Of a stretch of 25,320 nt of DNA, positions 14,153 to 21,314 are shown piece by piece. Under the pieces are notes generated by a model. It did no database searches. It saw only the letters and a program-made list of their open reading frames with translations, and had not been told where the DNA came from. Position 1 is the first letter of the stretch, and each line of letters opens with the position of its first letter. The DNA is from Puniceicoccales bacterium (GTDB taxonomy: Bacteria > Verrucomicrobiota > Verrucomicrobiia > Opitutales > JAIRLM01): assembly GCA_031258995.1 (NCBI GenBank), contig JAIRMB010000073.1, positions 1 through 25,320 on the forward strand. Reading direction: 5' to 3'. A program made the translations under genes and the position numbers.

Positions 14153-15034
14153 TTAATCCTGAATCTTTTGATTCATGTAGAGCCGTCCTCTGCCATCAAT
14201 TTCCACGGGAGTAAAGCCGTATTTTTCCAATTCTTCTCCTGCGGCAGTTCTATCGCGACCTTCGACGTCCACGTATACGAATTTACTCTTAGCCAAAGTG
14301 GCCTTGGCGCCGTCTACCGCGTCCTTCGCGGCGTGCCGTCCTCCAATTCGTAGGAGAGCAATCGTATCTACATCTTCAAAAGAAAATGCATCCAGTGGCT
14401 TTGCCGGCACAGTGTCCTTCCCGCCCGGATGGCGCTGAAAAGCGGTAGGTATTCTCCTCCAAGCATCCAACATCTTCTCGCTATCGCTAATGGCGTAGGG
14501 ATGCAAGATAACTTTCCCTCCTAATTCGTTAAGTTCAATATTTTTCTTCAATAGCTCGCCCTCCTGCTGATCCCCCTCGAAGGCGTAAATTTTCTTGGCT
14601 TGCGCCTCAACGGCAAAAAAAACAGTCTCGTTTCCGAATCCCGCATTCGCATCTACCACGACTGCGTCCGGCCCGATTTTAGCGGCCAATTGCTCGAGAA
14701 TTTCTTGATTATAGTATTTCCCCGTCCGTCGGATTCTCCCGATTTTGGGATTGGGGAGCCGAGCGGGAAAAACGAACTTTCCCTTCCCTGCCTCGACGAT
14801 TATCTCTTCCTCCTCCTTTGACGGGCGGACGCCGAAAGGGGTCTCCCTCCGCTGTCGCGCTTCGGCGAGCGGGTCACCGGCCAAGCCTCTGAAACGCCTC
14901 GCCCCCCTTGCCGGCTCTTGCGCTTTCGCCGTAGAAGCTGCGTTAGCTTGCACTGTCGGCATTTGGAACGGCAATGAGCCTGATGGTGCCGCGGCCCCCT
15001 TGGACGCGGCCAAATCAACTGATGTTGCGACCAT
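14153..15034 (-). CDS. FkbM-type SAM-dependent methyltransferase with long N-terminal tail
   Basis: A 293-aa protein. Residues ~90-290 form a Rossmann methyltransferase of FkbM style: YYNQEILEQLAAKI, then motif I DAVVVDANAGFGNETVFFA (SAM-binding, ~124-142), acidic motif II KIYAFEGD (Glu153), and an FkbM-type ELLKKNIELNEL...VILHPYAISD block. FkbM enzymes O-methylate sugars, lipids or small molecules; the substrate is unknown. The first ~85 residues are Ala/Pro/Gln-rich and probably disordered, unusual for the family. The ATG at 15034 is preferred because the frame further upstream is antisense to the DUF21/CBS gene. There is no clear ribosome binding site. An extended -10 TGGTAAAAT lies about 40 bp upstream. 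Converges on the gspE-like gene. Confidence 0.75.
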   Translation of the reverse strand: MVATSVDLAASKGAAAPSGSLPFQMPTVQANAASTAKAQEPARGARRFRGLAGDPLAEARQRRETPFGVRPSKEEEEIIVEAGKGKFVFPARLPNPKIGRIRRTGKYYNQEILEQLAAKIGPDAVVVDANAGFGNETVFFAVEAQAKKIYAFEGDQQEGELLKKNIELNELGGKVILHPYAISDSEKMLDAWRRIPTAFQRHPGGKDTVPAKPLDAFSFEDVDTIALLRIGGRHAAKDAVDGAKATLAKSKFVYVDVEGRDRTAAGEELEKYGFTPVEIDGRGRLYMNQKIQD

Positions 15035-15072
15035 AGGGCTATCTACTCGCCGTGAAATGCTTTTGCGAGAAA

Positions 15073-15081
15073 ATTTTACCA
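15073..15081 (-). promoter_or_regulatory. Extended -10 upstream of the FkbM-type gene
   Basis: Minus-strand TGGTAAAAT is an extended -10 (TGnTAAAAT) in the 79-bp gap between the DUF21/CBS stop and the methyltransferase start. No good -35 is seen. It would give a leader of about 30 nt. Confidence 0.45.
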
Positions 15082-15113
15082 AAACTTCACAAAATGTCCG
15101 CCCAACCGAACTT

Positions 15114-16190
15114 TTACTGCTTCGGCGCCGCCGTACCTCCGCAACAGCCTCCGGGAACGTCCGTGCCGCGCCTCTTCTGCAAGAGGCGCAATTTGCGGGC
15201 GTCGTCCCGCGAGCCGCTGGACAGGTCATCGTAGTCGATAATATCCCGGCCGATGATGTACTCAAAAATGTCTTCGAGGGTGAGAACTCCGACGGGTTGC
15301 CCGTTTTCTCCCTCGACAAGGGCGATCTGTTGGAAGTGTTGCAGAAGTAGCTCCAGGGCGCTGGAAATTTTTGCGTCCCGGGGAATGCGGACCACATTGC
15401 GGACCAATTTCTTTACCGATTTATCATGTGCGCCGGCGGCCAGGGAACGCAGCAGCTCCCGCCGAGAAACCGTGCCAATGAAATGGTCCCGTTCGCCGTC
15501 GTGCACCAGGACACGGCCGTAGGGGATCTCCGGGTACTTGCGAAAAATTTCCCCGACGGTCTGTCGCGCACCGACGAAGAAAATCTTTTTTTGCGTAATC
15601 GTCTCTACGGACACGTCGTCGAGGGTGAGGGTATGCTCCACCATTTTCCCTTCTATGGAGCTAAATACCCCCTCCTGCACGCCCCTCTGCGCGGTCAAAA
15701 TGAGGGTTTCGTCGCTGAGGGAAGAACCGAACTTTTTCTTAGGGAGAAATACGCCAATGACCAGAGAACAGAGGTAGGCGATGGGGGCCATCGTCCAGCA
15801 GACGATGCGGATGGGATAGACGGACCAATAGAGAATGTGACGTCGATAGCAAATACCTAATACTTTGGGAAGAATGTCGGCGAGCACATAGCCGAGGATG
15901 GATGCGGCGATGGAGGCCGGCAAAACCCACTTCGTGCCGTAGTGAATTTCCAATAGAGAACCGAGCATGACGGAACCAATGGTGGTTGCACCGGTATCGA
16001 TGGCCAAAATGGCTGACAGGGTCCGGTCCGTGTGGGCCTGATAGCGCTCAAAAATAGCGCCCAGTCGCGGCGAACGTCTCTTCAGGGCCTCCACCTCCGC
16101 CACCGATGCCCCAACAAGGACGCCATCCAGCATGGAGGCAACGAAAGAAAACCCCAGTTGAAGAAAAAAGATCAGTAGAATTTCCCACAT
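15114..16190 (-). CDS. DUF21/CNNM-CBS membrane protein (CorC/HlyC-like)
   Basis: A 358-aa integral membrane protein. Residues ~1-150 form a DUF21/CNNM transmembrane domain: MWEILLIFFLQLGFSFVASMLDG, then ILAIDTGATTIGSVMLGSL, VLADILPKVLG and WTMAPIAYLCSLVIGVFLP. Next is the linker with EGKMVEHTLTLDDVSVETIT and a pair of CBS domains (~195-315) ending VGVLTLEDIFEYIIGRDIIDYDD. CBS pairs bind adenosyl ligands; CNNM/CorC proteins are linked to Mg2+ or other divalent cation export. The C-terminal CorC_HlyC domain of longer relatives is missing; instead there is a short polar tail ending GGCCGGTAAPKQ. The ATG at 16190 opens at the first TM helix, but no ribosome binding site is evident. Confidence 0.88.
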   Translation of the reverse strand: MWEILLIFFLQLGFSFVASMLDGVLVGASVAEVEALKRRSPRLGAIFERYQAHTDRTLSAILAIDTGATTIGSVMLGSLLEIHYGTKWVLPASIAASILGYVLADILPKVLGICYRRHILYWSVYPIRIVCWTMAPIAYLCSLVIGVFLPKKKFGSSLSDETLILTAQRGVQEGVFSSIEGKMVEHTLTLDDVSVETITQKKIFFVGARQTVGEIFRKYPEIPYGRVLVHDGERDHFIGTVSRRELLRSLAAGAHDKSVKKLVRNVVRIPRDAKISSALELLLQHFQQIALVEGENGQPVGVLTLEDIFEYIIGRDIIDYDDLSSGSRDDARKLRLLQKRRGTDVPGGCCGGTAAPKQ

Positions 16191-16294
16191 GGAGGTAGGG
16201 CCACTGCTGCCCCTCGCCGCCGGCCTGTCAACGAACTTTCCTAAAAGCGCAACGGTCCAGCACCGCCTGCCGCGGTCGCTGGCAATCGTCTGCC

Positions 16295-16888
16295 CTAGGC
16301 CACGGAACAGCTACTATCCGCCGCTCCCAGCAAATGCTCGGGGCGGCAAGCCATTCCGCTCTTGTGCACAAAACGAGCCTCCCTTTCCACCGCGGTAGCC
16401 CGTAGCCGCGCCCTCACATCGACCGACCGCGCCTCCGCGTCGGCCCGTTCTTTAAGCGCCACTTCGTATTCCCCCTGCGCTTCCGTTCTGGCGATTTTTG
16501 CAGCCTCCAGTTCCTGCATTTGGCAGCTAAGCAGTCCGGTTTCTTCCGCGACCCTATCGAGCACTGCCAGTAGGCCGCGCCAGGCGAATTCTTTGGTTCC
16601 TTCGTCACTTGCGGCGAATAGGCATGAAAGTTCCGCTAGGCATTCGACTGACGAAAAGCCACTTTGCTCGGCAACGGTCCTCATGGTTTGAAAAACACGG
16701 ACCCCATCCCGCATGCGCCACAGCTCACAGAGTTTTTTGTTCAGCACCGCCGTCGCGTCGGGATTGCCGGAGCACGCTTCCAAGCGGGCGCACATCTTAT
16801 CCTCCTGCTCGGCGAAATCCATATCGGAAAAACCTCCCACCCATCTTAGATCGGTGGGGCCGAAGCCGGCACATGAAACCAGGGACAT
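16295..16888 (-). CDS. Coiled-coil cluster protein D, C terminus CSVA
   Basis: Last of four tandem minus-strand genes. The family is not recognised. It is 197 aa: a Cys-containing helical N-terminal part (~20-115), then AWRGLLAVLDRVAEETG, then a charged coiled coil (~125-170, ELEAAKIARTEAQGEYEVALKERADAEARS) and a tail ending SSCSVA. The organisation LxAVLDxVxEE... plus coiled coil resembles gene A of the cluster (ALDAVQEEA...), suggesting diverged paralogues. The last five residues SCSVA are identical to those of protein B; CSVA fits the eukaryotic CaaX prenylation pattern. There is a strong Shine-Dalgarno AGGAGGAG at 16895-16902. It lies 34 bp downstream of protein C, so operonic. Confidence 0.75.
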   Translation of the reverse strand: MSLVSCAGFGPTDLRWVGGFSDMDFAEQEDKMCARLEACSGNPDATAVLNKKLCELWRMRDGVRVFQTMRTVAEQSGFSSVECLAELSCLFAASDEGTKEFAWRGLLAVLDRVAEETGLLSCQMQELEAAKIARTEAQGEYEVALKERADAEARSVDVRARLRATAVEREARFVHKSGMACRPEHLLGAADSSCSVA

Positions 16889-16922
16889 AGCTTTCTCCTC
16901 CTAAAACATTCCTGCGTACCGC

Positions 16923-17723
16923 CTATTTGGCACTCGAACCTTTGACCTGCTTGCTTTGTTCTTCTTTCTTTTGCTCTTCCCGTGCGCACAGGCCCAAATT
17001 CCAGCCCAGCCACTGGAAGAAAGAGCGAATGGCCACCCCAATGGCGACGAAGCCATCCCGAATGGCGCGAAAAAACCTCACAACGTAAGGGGTCATCGCT
17101 TCCATCGTCTCTTTGCGAAGGCGATCCGTCCTTTCCTCCATCGCCCCTATCTTTCCCAGCGACGCTTCCACCCCTATCCCTGTACCATCTGCCGCCGAGT
17201 CTTTCGATTGGGTCCAAAGCTCCGCATCTTTCTTCTTTCGCTCTTCCGCCCTCCGACACTCATACGCCTCGTTTTCAGCATGTATCTCGGCGAAGGAAGC
17301 GTTCGCCTCTCGGATCTTCTCCGCGCTAGGAGGGTCGGGACACTCCACAGGTGTAAAGTTGGGATCGGAAACCTCCGTTTTTGCATCTTCCAATATCGCA
17401 AGTACCTCCAACCATGTCGACTCCGATTCATCGGAAGGCTGGCGGTGGAATATCATGCCGAACACTTTTAAATAGGTGCGCTGCAAAGGCTCCAGCGCGC
17501 GAATTTCACAGCGCGCGTACTTAGGCATGAACGGCTCCGCCGTAAGTACGCCCAATATGTGGGACAGGCCAGTGCTGCACTTTACCTCCAGTTCGTACCG
17601 TTTGAGAAAACATCCGACGGTACCGCTCGGCCTTTCCGCCATGGACTTTAGTCGGGCCATTTCCGCTTCCAATGTCTCTTGCCAGCAAGAAAAGGTCTGA
17701 ATCAACGCACTAAGGGTAGACAT
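16923..17723 (-). CDS. Coiled-coil cluster protein C
   Basis: 266 aa, family not recognised. N-terminal helical domain with LEAEMARLKSMAE and FLKRYELEVKCSTGLSHILGVL; this RYEL-containing helix pair resembles EVVRLEDRMEP...RRYELVTQAKSALL in protein A. Then a charged helical stretch (~145-190) and a C-terminal amphipathic or weakly hydrophobic segment VVRFFRAIRDGFVAIGVAIRSFFQWLGWNLG (~219-249), which could contact a membrane, and a basic tail. The start ATG has GGGAGGA at 17730-17736, within the 18-bp gap after gene B. Function unknown; it shares the operon with B and D. Confidence 0.75.
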   Translation of the reverse strand: MSTLSALIQTFSCWQETLEAEMARLKSMAERPSGTVGCFLKRYELEVKCSTGLSHILGVLTAEPFMPKYARCEIRALEPLQRTYLKVFGMIFHRQPSDESESTWLEVLAILEDAKTEVSDPNFTPVECPDPPSAEKIREANASFAEIHAENEAYECRRAEERKKKDAELWTQSKDSAADGTGIGVEASLGKIGAMEERTDRLRKETMEAMTPYVVRFFRAIRDGFVAIGVAIRSFFQWLGWNLGLCAREEQKKEEQSKQVKGSSAK

Positions 17724-17741
17724 CGCACCATCCTCCCGCCA

Positions 17742-18536
17742 TTAGGCCACCGAGCAGCTCCGGCTCGCCGCCCCCTGCGGCTGCCGCGCTTCCGTTTGCG
17801 TGGGCACATCATCGATTCCAGTGCTTTGCCGTACGGCAAGCTCTGCGGTACGGCGGTCTGCCCTTTCTTGGGTTCCCCTCGTCCTTTCGTCTATCACCGC
17901 TATCTCGGCATCCGCGGCTGCCACTTCGGCATCCGTCCGCGCACGAAGCTCCGCAGCTTCCCTCCGCGCACCCGCCAGCCGGAGCTCAGCCGCCCTTCTC
18001 TCGGCCTGTGCTTCGGTAAGGCGGACTTGAGCCGCAGCGACCCGAGCGGCCACGGCGTCCGGAATTGGAATGTCGCCGCCGTCGCCATCGGCGAAGGCGG
18101 GAAAGGACAGAACCGCCTCTTCCTCTTTCCGGGGCGGTGGCGCAAAATCGCGATCGATATTTCGCCCACCTACCGCAGCCACGGCTGAAGGCATAGCCGC
18201 AAAGGCCGGTTCCGCCTCCCTTTGCAGAGAAAAGGCCCGAGCCGACCTTCCAAGAATCCGCTCTGTCTCCGCCTCCGCCAAACGACCGACCTCAAATTCC
18301 GTTTCCGAACGAGTCCGCCCACTCCTCCTCGCAGTTTCCACCCAGCCCTGAATCAATGGGGCAGCCTTTGGATATCGCACCATCAGGCACATGGCAACCG
18401 TAGCAGCCTCATCTGCGCCGTAGAAAACGGGACCGGCGGCAGCGGGAGAAACAGAAACCGGCACCAATTCCTCCCCCGTGTCCAGATCGACGACGCGAGG
18501 CCCACGGCCAGGTCGGGAAGGACGAACGGCACTCAT
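17742..18536 (-). CDS. Coiled-coil cluster protein B, C terminus CSVA
   Basis: 264 aa, family not recognised. N terminus basic and Pro-rich (MSAVRPSRPGRGPRVVDLDTGEE). A small helical region (~40-110), a Pro-rich linker (~125-160) and a long Ala/Glu/Arg coiled coil (~160-240: VAARVAAAQVRLTEAQAERRAAELRLAGARREAAEL). The end is SRSCSVA, matching protein D. A C-terminal CSVA fits the CaaX consensus (Cys, any, aliphatic, Ala). Start supported by GGAGGGGG at 18543-18550. Gene C follows after 18 bp. High GC and alanine-rich codon use, unlike the AT-rich accessory genes elsewhere in the window. Confidence 0.75.
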   Translation of the reverse strand: MSAVRPSRPGRGPRVVDLDTGEELVPVSVSPAAAGPVFYGADEAATVAMCLMVRYPKAAPLIQGWVETARRSGRTRSETEFEVGRLAEAETERILGRSARAFSLQREAEPAFAAMPSAVAAVGGRNIDRDFAPPPRKEEEAVLSFPAFADGDGGDIPIPDAVAARVAAAQVRLTEAQAERRAAELRLAGARREAAELRARTDAEVAAADAEIAVIDERTRGTQERADRRTAELAVRQSTGIDDVPTQTEARQPQGAASRSCSVA

Positions 18537-18622
18537 TATGCACCCCCTCCGGCCGGCTGTTCCTCGCCAACGCCACAGAAAAATCTGCCTAAATAACTCA
18601 TGCTCTCAAACTTAGCCCTTCT

Positions 18623-19195
18623 TCAGGCCGCCCATTCGTTAGCCTGCGATTCCCTTTCGCGGGCGTCCGCCTCTCTCTTCCTCGCGGCTGCCTCAGCCTT
18701 CTTCAGTTCACTTTGCGCCTGCGCGACCGTCGTCTCCGCCGAAGCCCGCGCATCTGCCAAGCGCCCTTCCGCCGCTTCCCTACTCGCACGATTTTCGACG
18801 AGGAGAGCCTCGGCGTTGTGCAGCCTTTGCAGGGAGACGCCGAAGGCTTTCGCTTCCTCTTGGACGGCATCGAGCGCCTGCTGCACTCTGCCGTACATAG
18901 CCGTGCGGACGGCCACATCACCCGCCAGTAAATACACACCAACGGCCGCTGCCAGACTAACCACGGACGGTAATGTAAGGCAATCCGGCCGCGTCTGCAA
19001 AAGCGGAGCTATCGTCGCCGTAACGGTAAGCAGGGCACTTTTCGCCTGCGTCACCAATTCATAGCGCCTTGCGTAGATGGCCGGGGGCTCCACCCCTTTC
19101 AGAAGAAACGGCTCCATGCGATCTTCCAGGCGCACCACTTCCGCATCGACACTCTCAAGTTGCACCTTAAATGGCTGAGTTGCTATAGCTGACAT
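18623..19195 (-). CDS. Coiled-coil cluster protein A
   Basis: 190 aa, first of the four tandem genes; family not recognised. Helical N-terminal domain (~8-60) with VVRLEDRMEPFL and RRYELVTQAKSALL, a hydrophobic segment LPSVVSLAAAVGVYLLAGDVAV (~74-95) that is borderline for a membrane helix, then a long coiled coil (~100-188) full of Ala/Glu/Arg. The start was chosen at ATG 19195 (MSAIATQ) because AGGAGGG (19202-19208) is correctly spaced for it; the ATG two codons upstream is too close, and the longer frame begins in the upstream regulatory region. Gene B starts 86 bp downstream. Confidence 0.75.
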   Translation of the reverse strand: MSAIATQPFKVQLESVDAEVVRLEDRMEPFLLKGVEPPAIYARRYELVTQAKSALLTVTATIAPLLQTRPDCLTLPSVVSLAAAVGVYLLAGDVAVRTAMYGRVQQALDAVQEEAKAFGVSLQRLHNAEALLVENRASREAAEGRLADARASAETTVAQAQSELKKAEAAARKREADARERESQANEWAA

Positions 19196-19270
19196 GTCCA
19201 TCCCTCCTATCTTCCGGGCATGGCGCCGAAACTCAACGCACAACCCGGGCTCTGCTTGCGGATGGACCCG

Positions 19271-19288
19271 GAAAAGGCAAGCCTTTTC
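19271..19288. repeat. 8-bp hairpin upstream of the coiled-coil cluster
   Basis: GAAAAGGC (19271-19278) and GCCTTTTC (19281-19288) are perfect inverted copies with a 2-nt centre, inside the 172-bp gap between the Pal-like gene and cluster gene A. On the minus strand it could terminate the Pal transcript or regulate the cluster; there is only a short T-run. Confidence 0.4.
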
Positions 19289-19367
19289 GAACGGCAGATA
19301 CTCAATTAATCAAATTTTCACCCGCGTTCATTCGAACGCCTACACTCGCCAGACTACTTCCTATCGT

Positions 19368-19841
19368 TTAGCGAAATAGAATGTCTACCCGCCGATCCAA
19401 CTGGATCTGCCCCCGAGAAGCCAAACCTTCCACGGTCCCCTTCGGATCGCCCTTCAAGCGGCCTGCGGCAACGCCCTCTGCCTGCAACGCCTCGGCAACG
19501 GCCTCGATTCGCTTCTGGCACAGAGAAATATTGTAGTCCTCCTTCCCTTTTCCGTCGCAAAAGCCCATTAATAGGACACCCCGCTCCGGATAGGCATTAA
19601 GCTCCGCGGCGACGGACTTCAGGGCCTGCCGGTCCCCGTCGGACATTTTTGCGCCGTCGAAATCGAAATACACCCGCCCAACCAGATCCTTTCGGCCGTA
19701 GTAGCAGCACTGGGAGCGGAAATAGGGGGAATCGGCGCATTCGTTGCACGCGATCGTTTCTTCGGGAGAGGGCCCAACGGGAACCGTCGAGCAGCCCGCC
19801 AAAAAGACAGTGCCCAGGAATATGCAAATCTTTCCGACCAT
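19368..19841 (-). CDS. OmpA/Pal-like peptidoglycan-associated lipoprotein
   Basis: 157 aa: a lipoprotein signal with lipobox FLAGC (lipidated Cys17), a short Cys-rich linker (CNEC...QCC), and an OmpA_C domain VYFDFDGAKMSDGDRQALKSVAAEL...DYNISLCQKRIEAVAEAL...DRRVDILF. Pal proteins anchor the outer membrane to peptidoglycan via the Tol-Pal system. The peptidoglycan-binding Asp (GFCD) and Arg (QKRIEAV) are retained, but the usual GHTD and LSxxRA read GFCD and LCxxRI, so it is a diverged member. The ATG at 19841 sits at the signal peptide; the longer frame upstream adds an implausible N terminus. The promoter ends seven bases upstream and no Shine-Dalgarno is seen. Confidence 0.85.
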   Translation of the reverse strand: MVGKICIFLGTVFLAGCSTVPVGPSPEETIACNECADSPYFRSQCCYYGRKDLVGRVYFDFDGAKMSDGDRQALKSVAAELNAYPERGVLLMGFCDGKGKEDYNISLCQKRIEAVAEALQAEGVAAGRLKGDPKGTVEGLASRGQIQLDRRVDILFR

Positions 19842-19848
19842 GGCTAAG

Positions 19849-19876
19849 GATCTACTAGAGACCGTATGGTTGTCAA
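19849..19876 (-). promoter_or_regulatory. Promoter of the Pal-like gene (leaderless)
   Basis: Minus strand: a perfect TTGACA -35 (19876-19871), a 16-bp spacer and TAGATC (19854-19849) as a weak -10. Seven bases separate it from the ATG at 19841, so the mRNA would have almost no leader. Confidence 0.55.
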
Positions 19877-19940
19877 CGGAGGAAACAACTTTCTGCCCTA
19901 ATCTCCGCCACGAAAAGCATATCTCGCTCACAGAGAACAG

Positions 19941-20180
19941 CTAAAACTGAGGCGCCTTTACTACCTTGCCAGCCTTGAGCGCCTTCACGGAGGCCCAAAT
20001 GCGGCGCACCTCGCCGCTGGGCAGAAGGGCTCGGACCCGTTGGACATTGGGGCGGAAACGGCGAGTGGTCACCTTCACCACGTGGGTTCCGATGCCGCCG
20101 CTTTTGATGGACTGCCCTTTGCGGGTAATGGAAGATCCCTTGACGGGACGCTTCCCCGTAATGACACAAATTCTAGACAT
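19941..20180 (-). CDS. rpmB: 50S ribosomal protein L28
   Basis: A 79-aa basic protein of the bL28 family: MSRICVITGKRPVKGSSITRKGQSIK, then TRRFRPNVQRVRAL and the C-terminal VKALKAGKVVKAPQF helix. It is a component of the large ribosomal subunit. Length equals the family norm. It has the bacterial CxxTGK opening with only one Cys, so it is not the zinc-binding CxxC form. The ATG at 20180 has no clear ribosome binding site. Divergent from tsaD with an 85-bp gap. Confidence 0.95.
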   Translation of the reverse strand: MSRICVITGKRPVKGSSITRKGQSIKSGGIGTHVVKVTTRRFRPNVQRVRALLPSGEVRRIWASVKALKAGKVVKAPQF

Positions 20181-20265
20181 GGCGATGGGTCTTCACTAGG
20201 TAACCGTGCGCACAAACCGCGCGCTGACCACGCAACGGTCCCGCCACGGCTAGTCAAGGGGAATC

Positions 20266-21279
20266 GTGAAAATTTTGGCCTTAGAGAGTTCCTGCGACGA
20301 TACGGCCGTGGCATTTTGGGACAGCGAACGGGGCTTCCCGTTTGAGGAAATTTCTTCCCAGGTTCTCCGCCACAGGCCTTTCGGCGGAGTAGTGCCGGAA
20401 CTGGCCGTCCGGGAGCACTTGGAGCGGTTTCCCCAATTGCTGAACCGCTGGCGGGAAACCTGTCCGGAGGAACCGGACGCCATCGCCGTTACCGTCGGGC
20501 CCGGCCTCGCCGGCGGCCTCGCCATGGGCTTTGCCGCCGCCCGCTCGCTGGGGATCCTGCTCGATCGCGAGGTCTTCGGCGTAAATCACCTGCATGGGCA
20601 CATACTCTCCGCCTTTCTCTCACTGGGCCCCTGTCCCCGCGCCGGGGACCTGGAACCTCTGCTTCCCCACCTGGGCCTCCTCGTGTCCGGCGGCAATAGC
20701 ATGCTCCTTTCCATCGGATCGGACCTGTCGCTGAACCTCCTCGCAAAAACCGTAGACGATGCGGCCGGGGAAGCGCTGGACAAGGGCGCAAAAATGCTGG
20801 GGCTGCCCTATCCGGGCGGCGTGGAAATCGAACGGCTGGCCAGGACCGGCGACCGGCACGCATTCCCTTTCCCGCGGGCCTTCCCGCCATCCATCATGAA
20901 GTTCAGCTTTTCTGGCCTAAAGACCTCTCTCCGCTACCGACTCGCAAAAATGTCACCGGAAGAAATTCAAAAACGGCGGGCAGACCTTGGCGCCAGCTAT
21001 CAGTGGGCCGTTGTGGAAGCTCTCGTGGGCAAAGTCGACCACGGGCTGCGCCTATTTCCGGCCAAAAGCCTTGGTCTCTCCGGCGGTGTTTCGCAGAACT
21101 CCCTCTTACGCGGAGAGATGGCCCGATTGGCAGAAGAAAACGGCCTGCCGCTCCTCGCGGCACCGAAGCGCTACTGTGGCGACAATGCCTCCATGATCGC
21201 CTTTGCCGCCTCTTTTCCCCAGTTCCGTCAGCCGTATCCGCAGGACATATTTCCCAAAATGCCACTCACAAACAAATAA
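20266..21279 (+). CDS. tsaD: tRNA N6-adenosine threonylcarbamoyltransferase TsaD
   Basis: 337 aa, ASKHA-fold enzyme that transfers threonylcarbamoyl to A37 of ANN-decoding tRNAs together with TsaB/TsaE. Features: KILALESSCDDTAVA start, VGPGLAGGLAMGFAAARS, metal-binding NHLHGH (His108 and His112), GLLVSGGNS, KTVDDAAGEALDKGAKMLGLPYPGG, FSFSGLKTS, LGLSGGVSQN and CGDNASMIAFA. Two mild variants are visible: the family HMEGH reads HLHGH, and SGGHT reads SGGNS. The start is GTG with AAGGGGA just upstream (20256-20262), in the short gap after divergent rpmB. Confidence 0.97.
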   Translation: MKILALESSCDDTAVAFWDSERGFPFEEISSQVLRHRPFGGVVPELAVREHLERFPQLLNRWRETCPEEPDAIAVTVGPGLAGGLAMGFAAARSLGILLDREVFGVNHLHGHILSAFLSLGPCPRAGDLEPLLPHLGLLVSGGNSMLLSIGSDLSLNLLAKTVDDAAGEALDKGAKMLGLPYPGGVEIERLARTGDRHAFPFPRAFPPSIMKFSFSGLKTSLRYRLAKMSPEEIQKRRADLGASYQWAVVEALVGKVDHGLRLFPAKSLGLSGGVSQNSLLRGEMARLAEENGLPLLAAPKRYCGDNASMIAFAASFPQFRQPYPQDIFPKMPLTNK

Positions 21280-21314
21280 GCTCAACTTACCCCTAACGTA
21301 TTCGGTGGCGGCCC

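Noticed and set aside
15035..15397. Upstream extension of the FkbM frame to 414 aa
   Set aside because: The extra 121 residues are antisense to the DUF21/CBS gene and Ser/Arg-rich; the start at 15034 is more economical.
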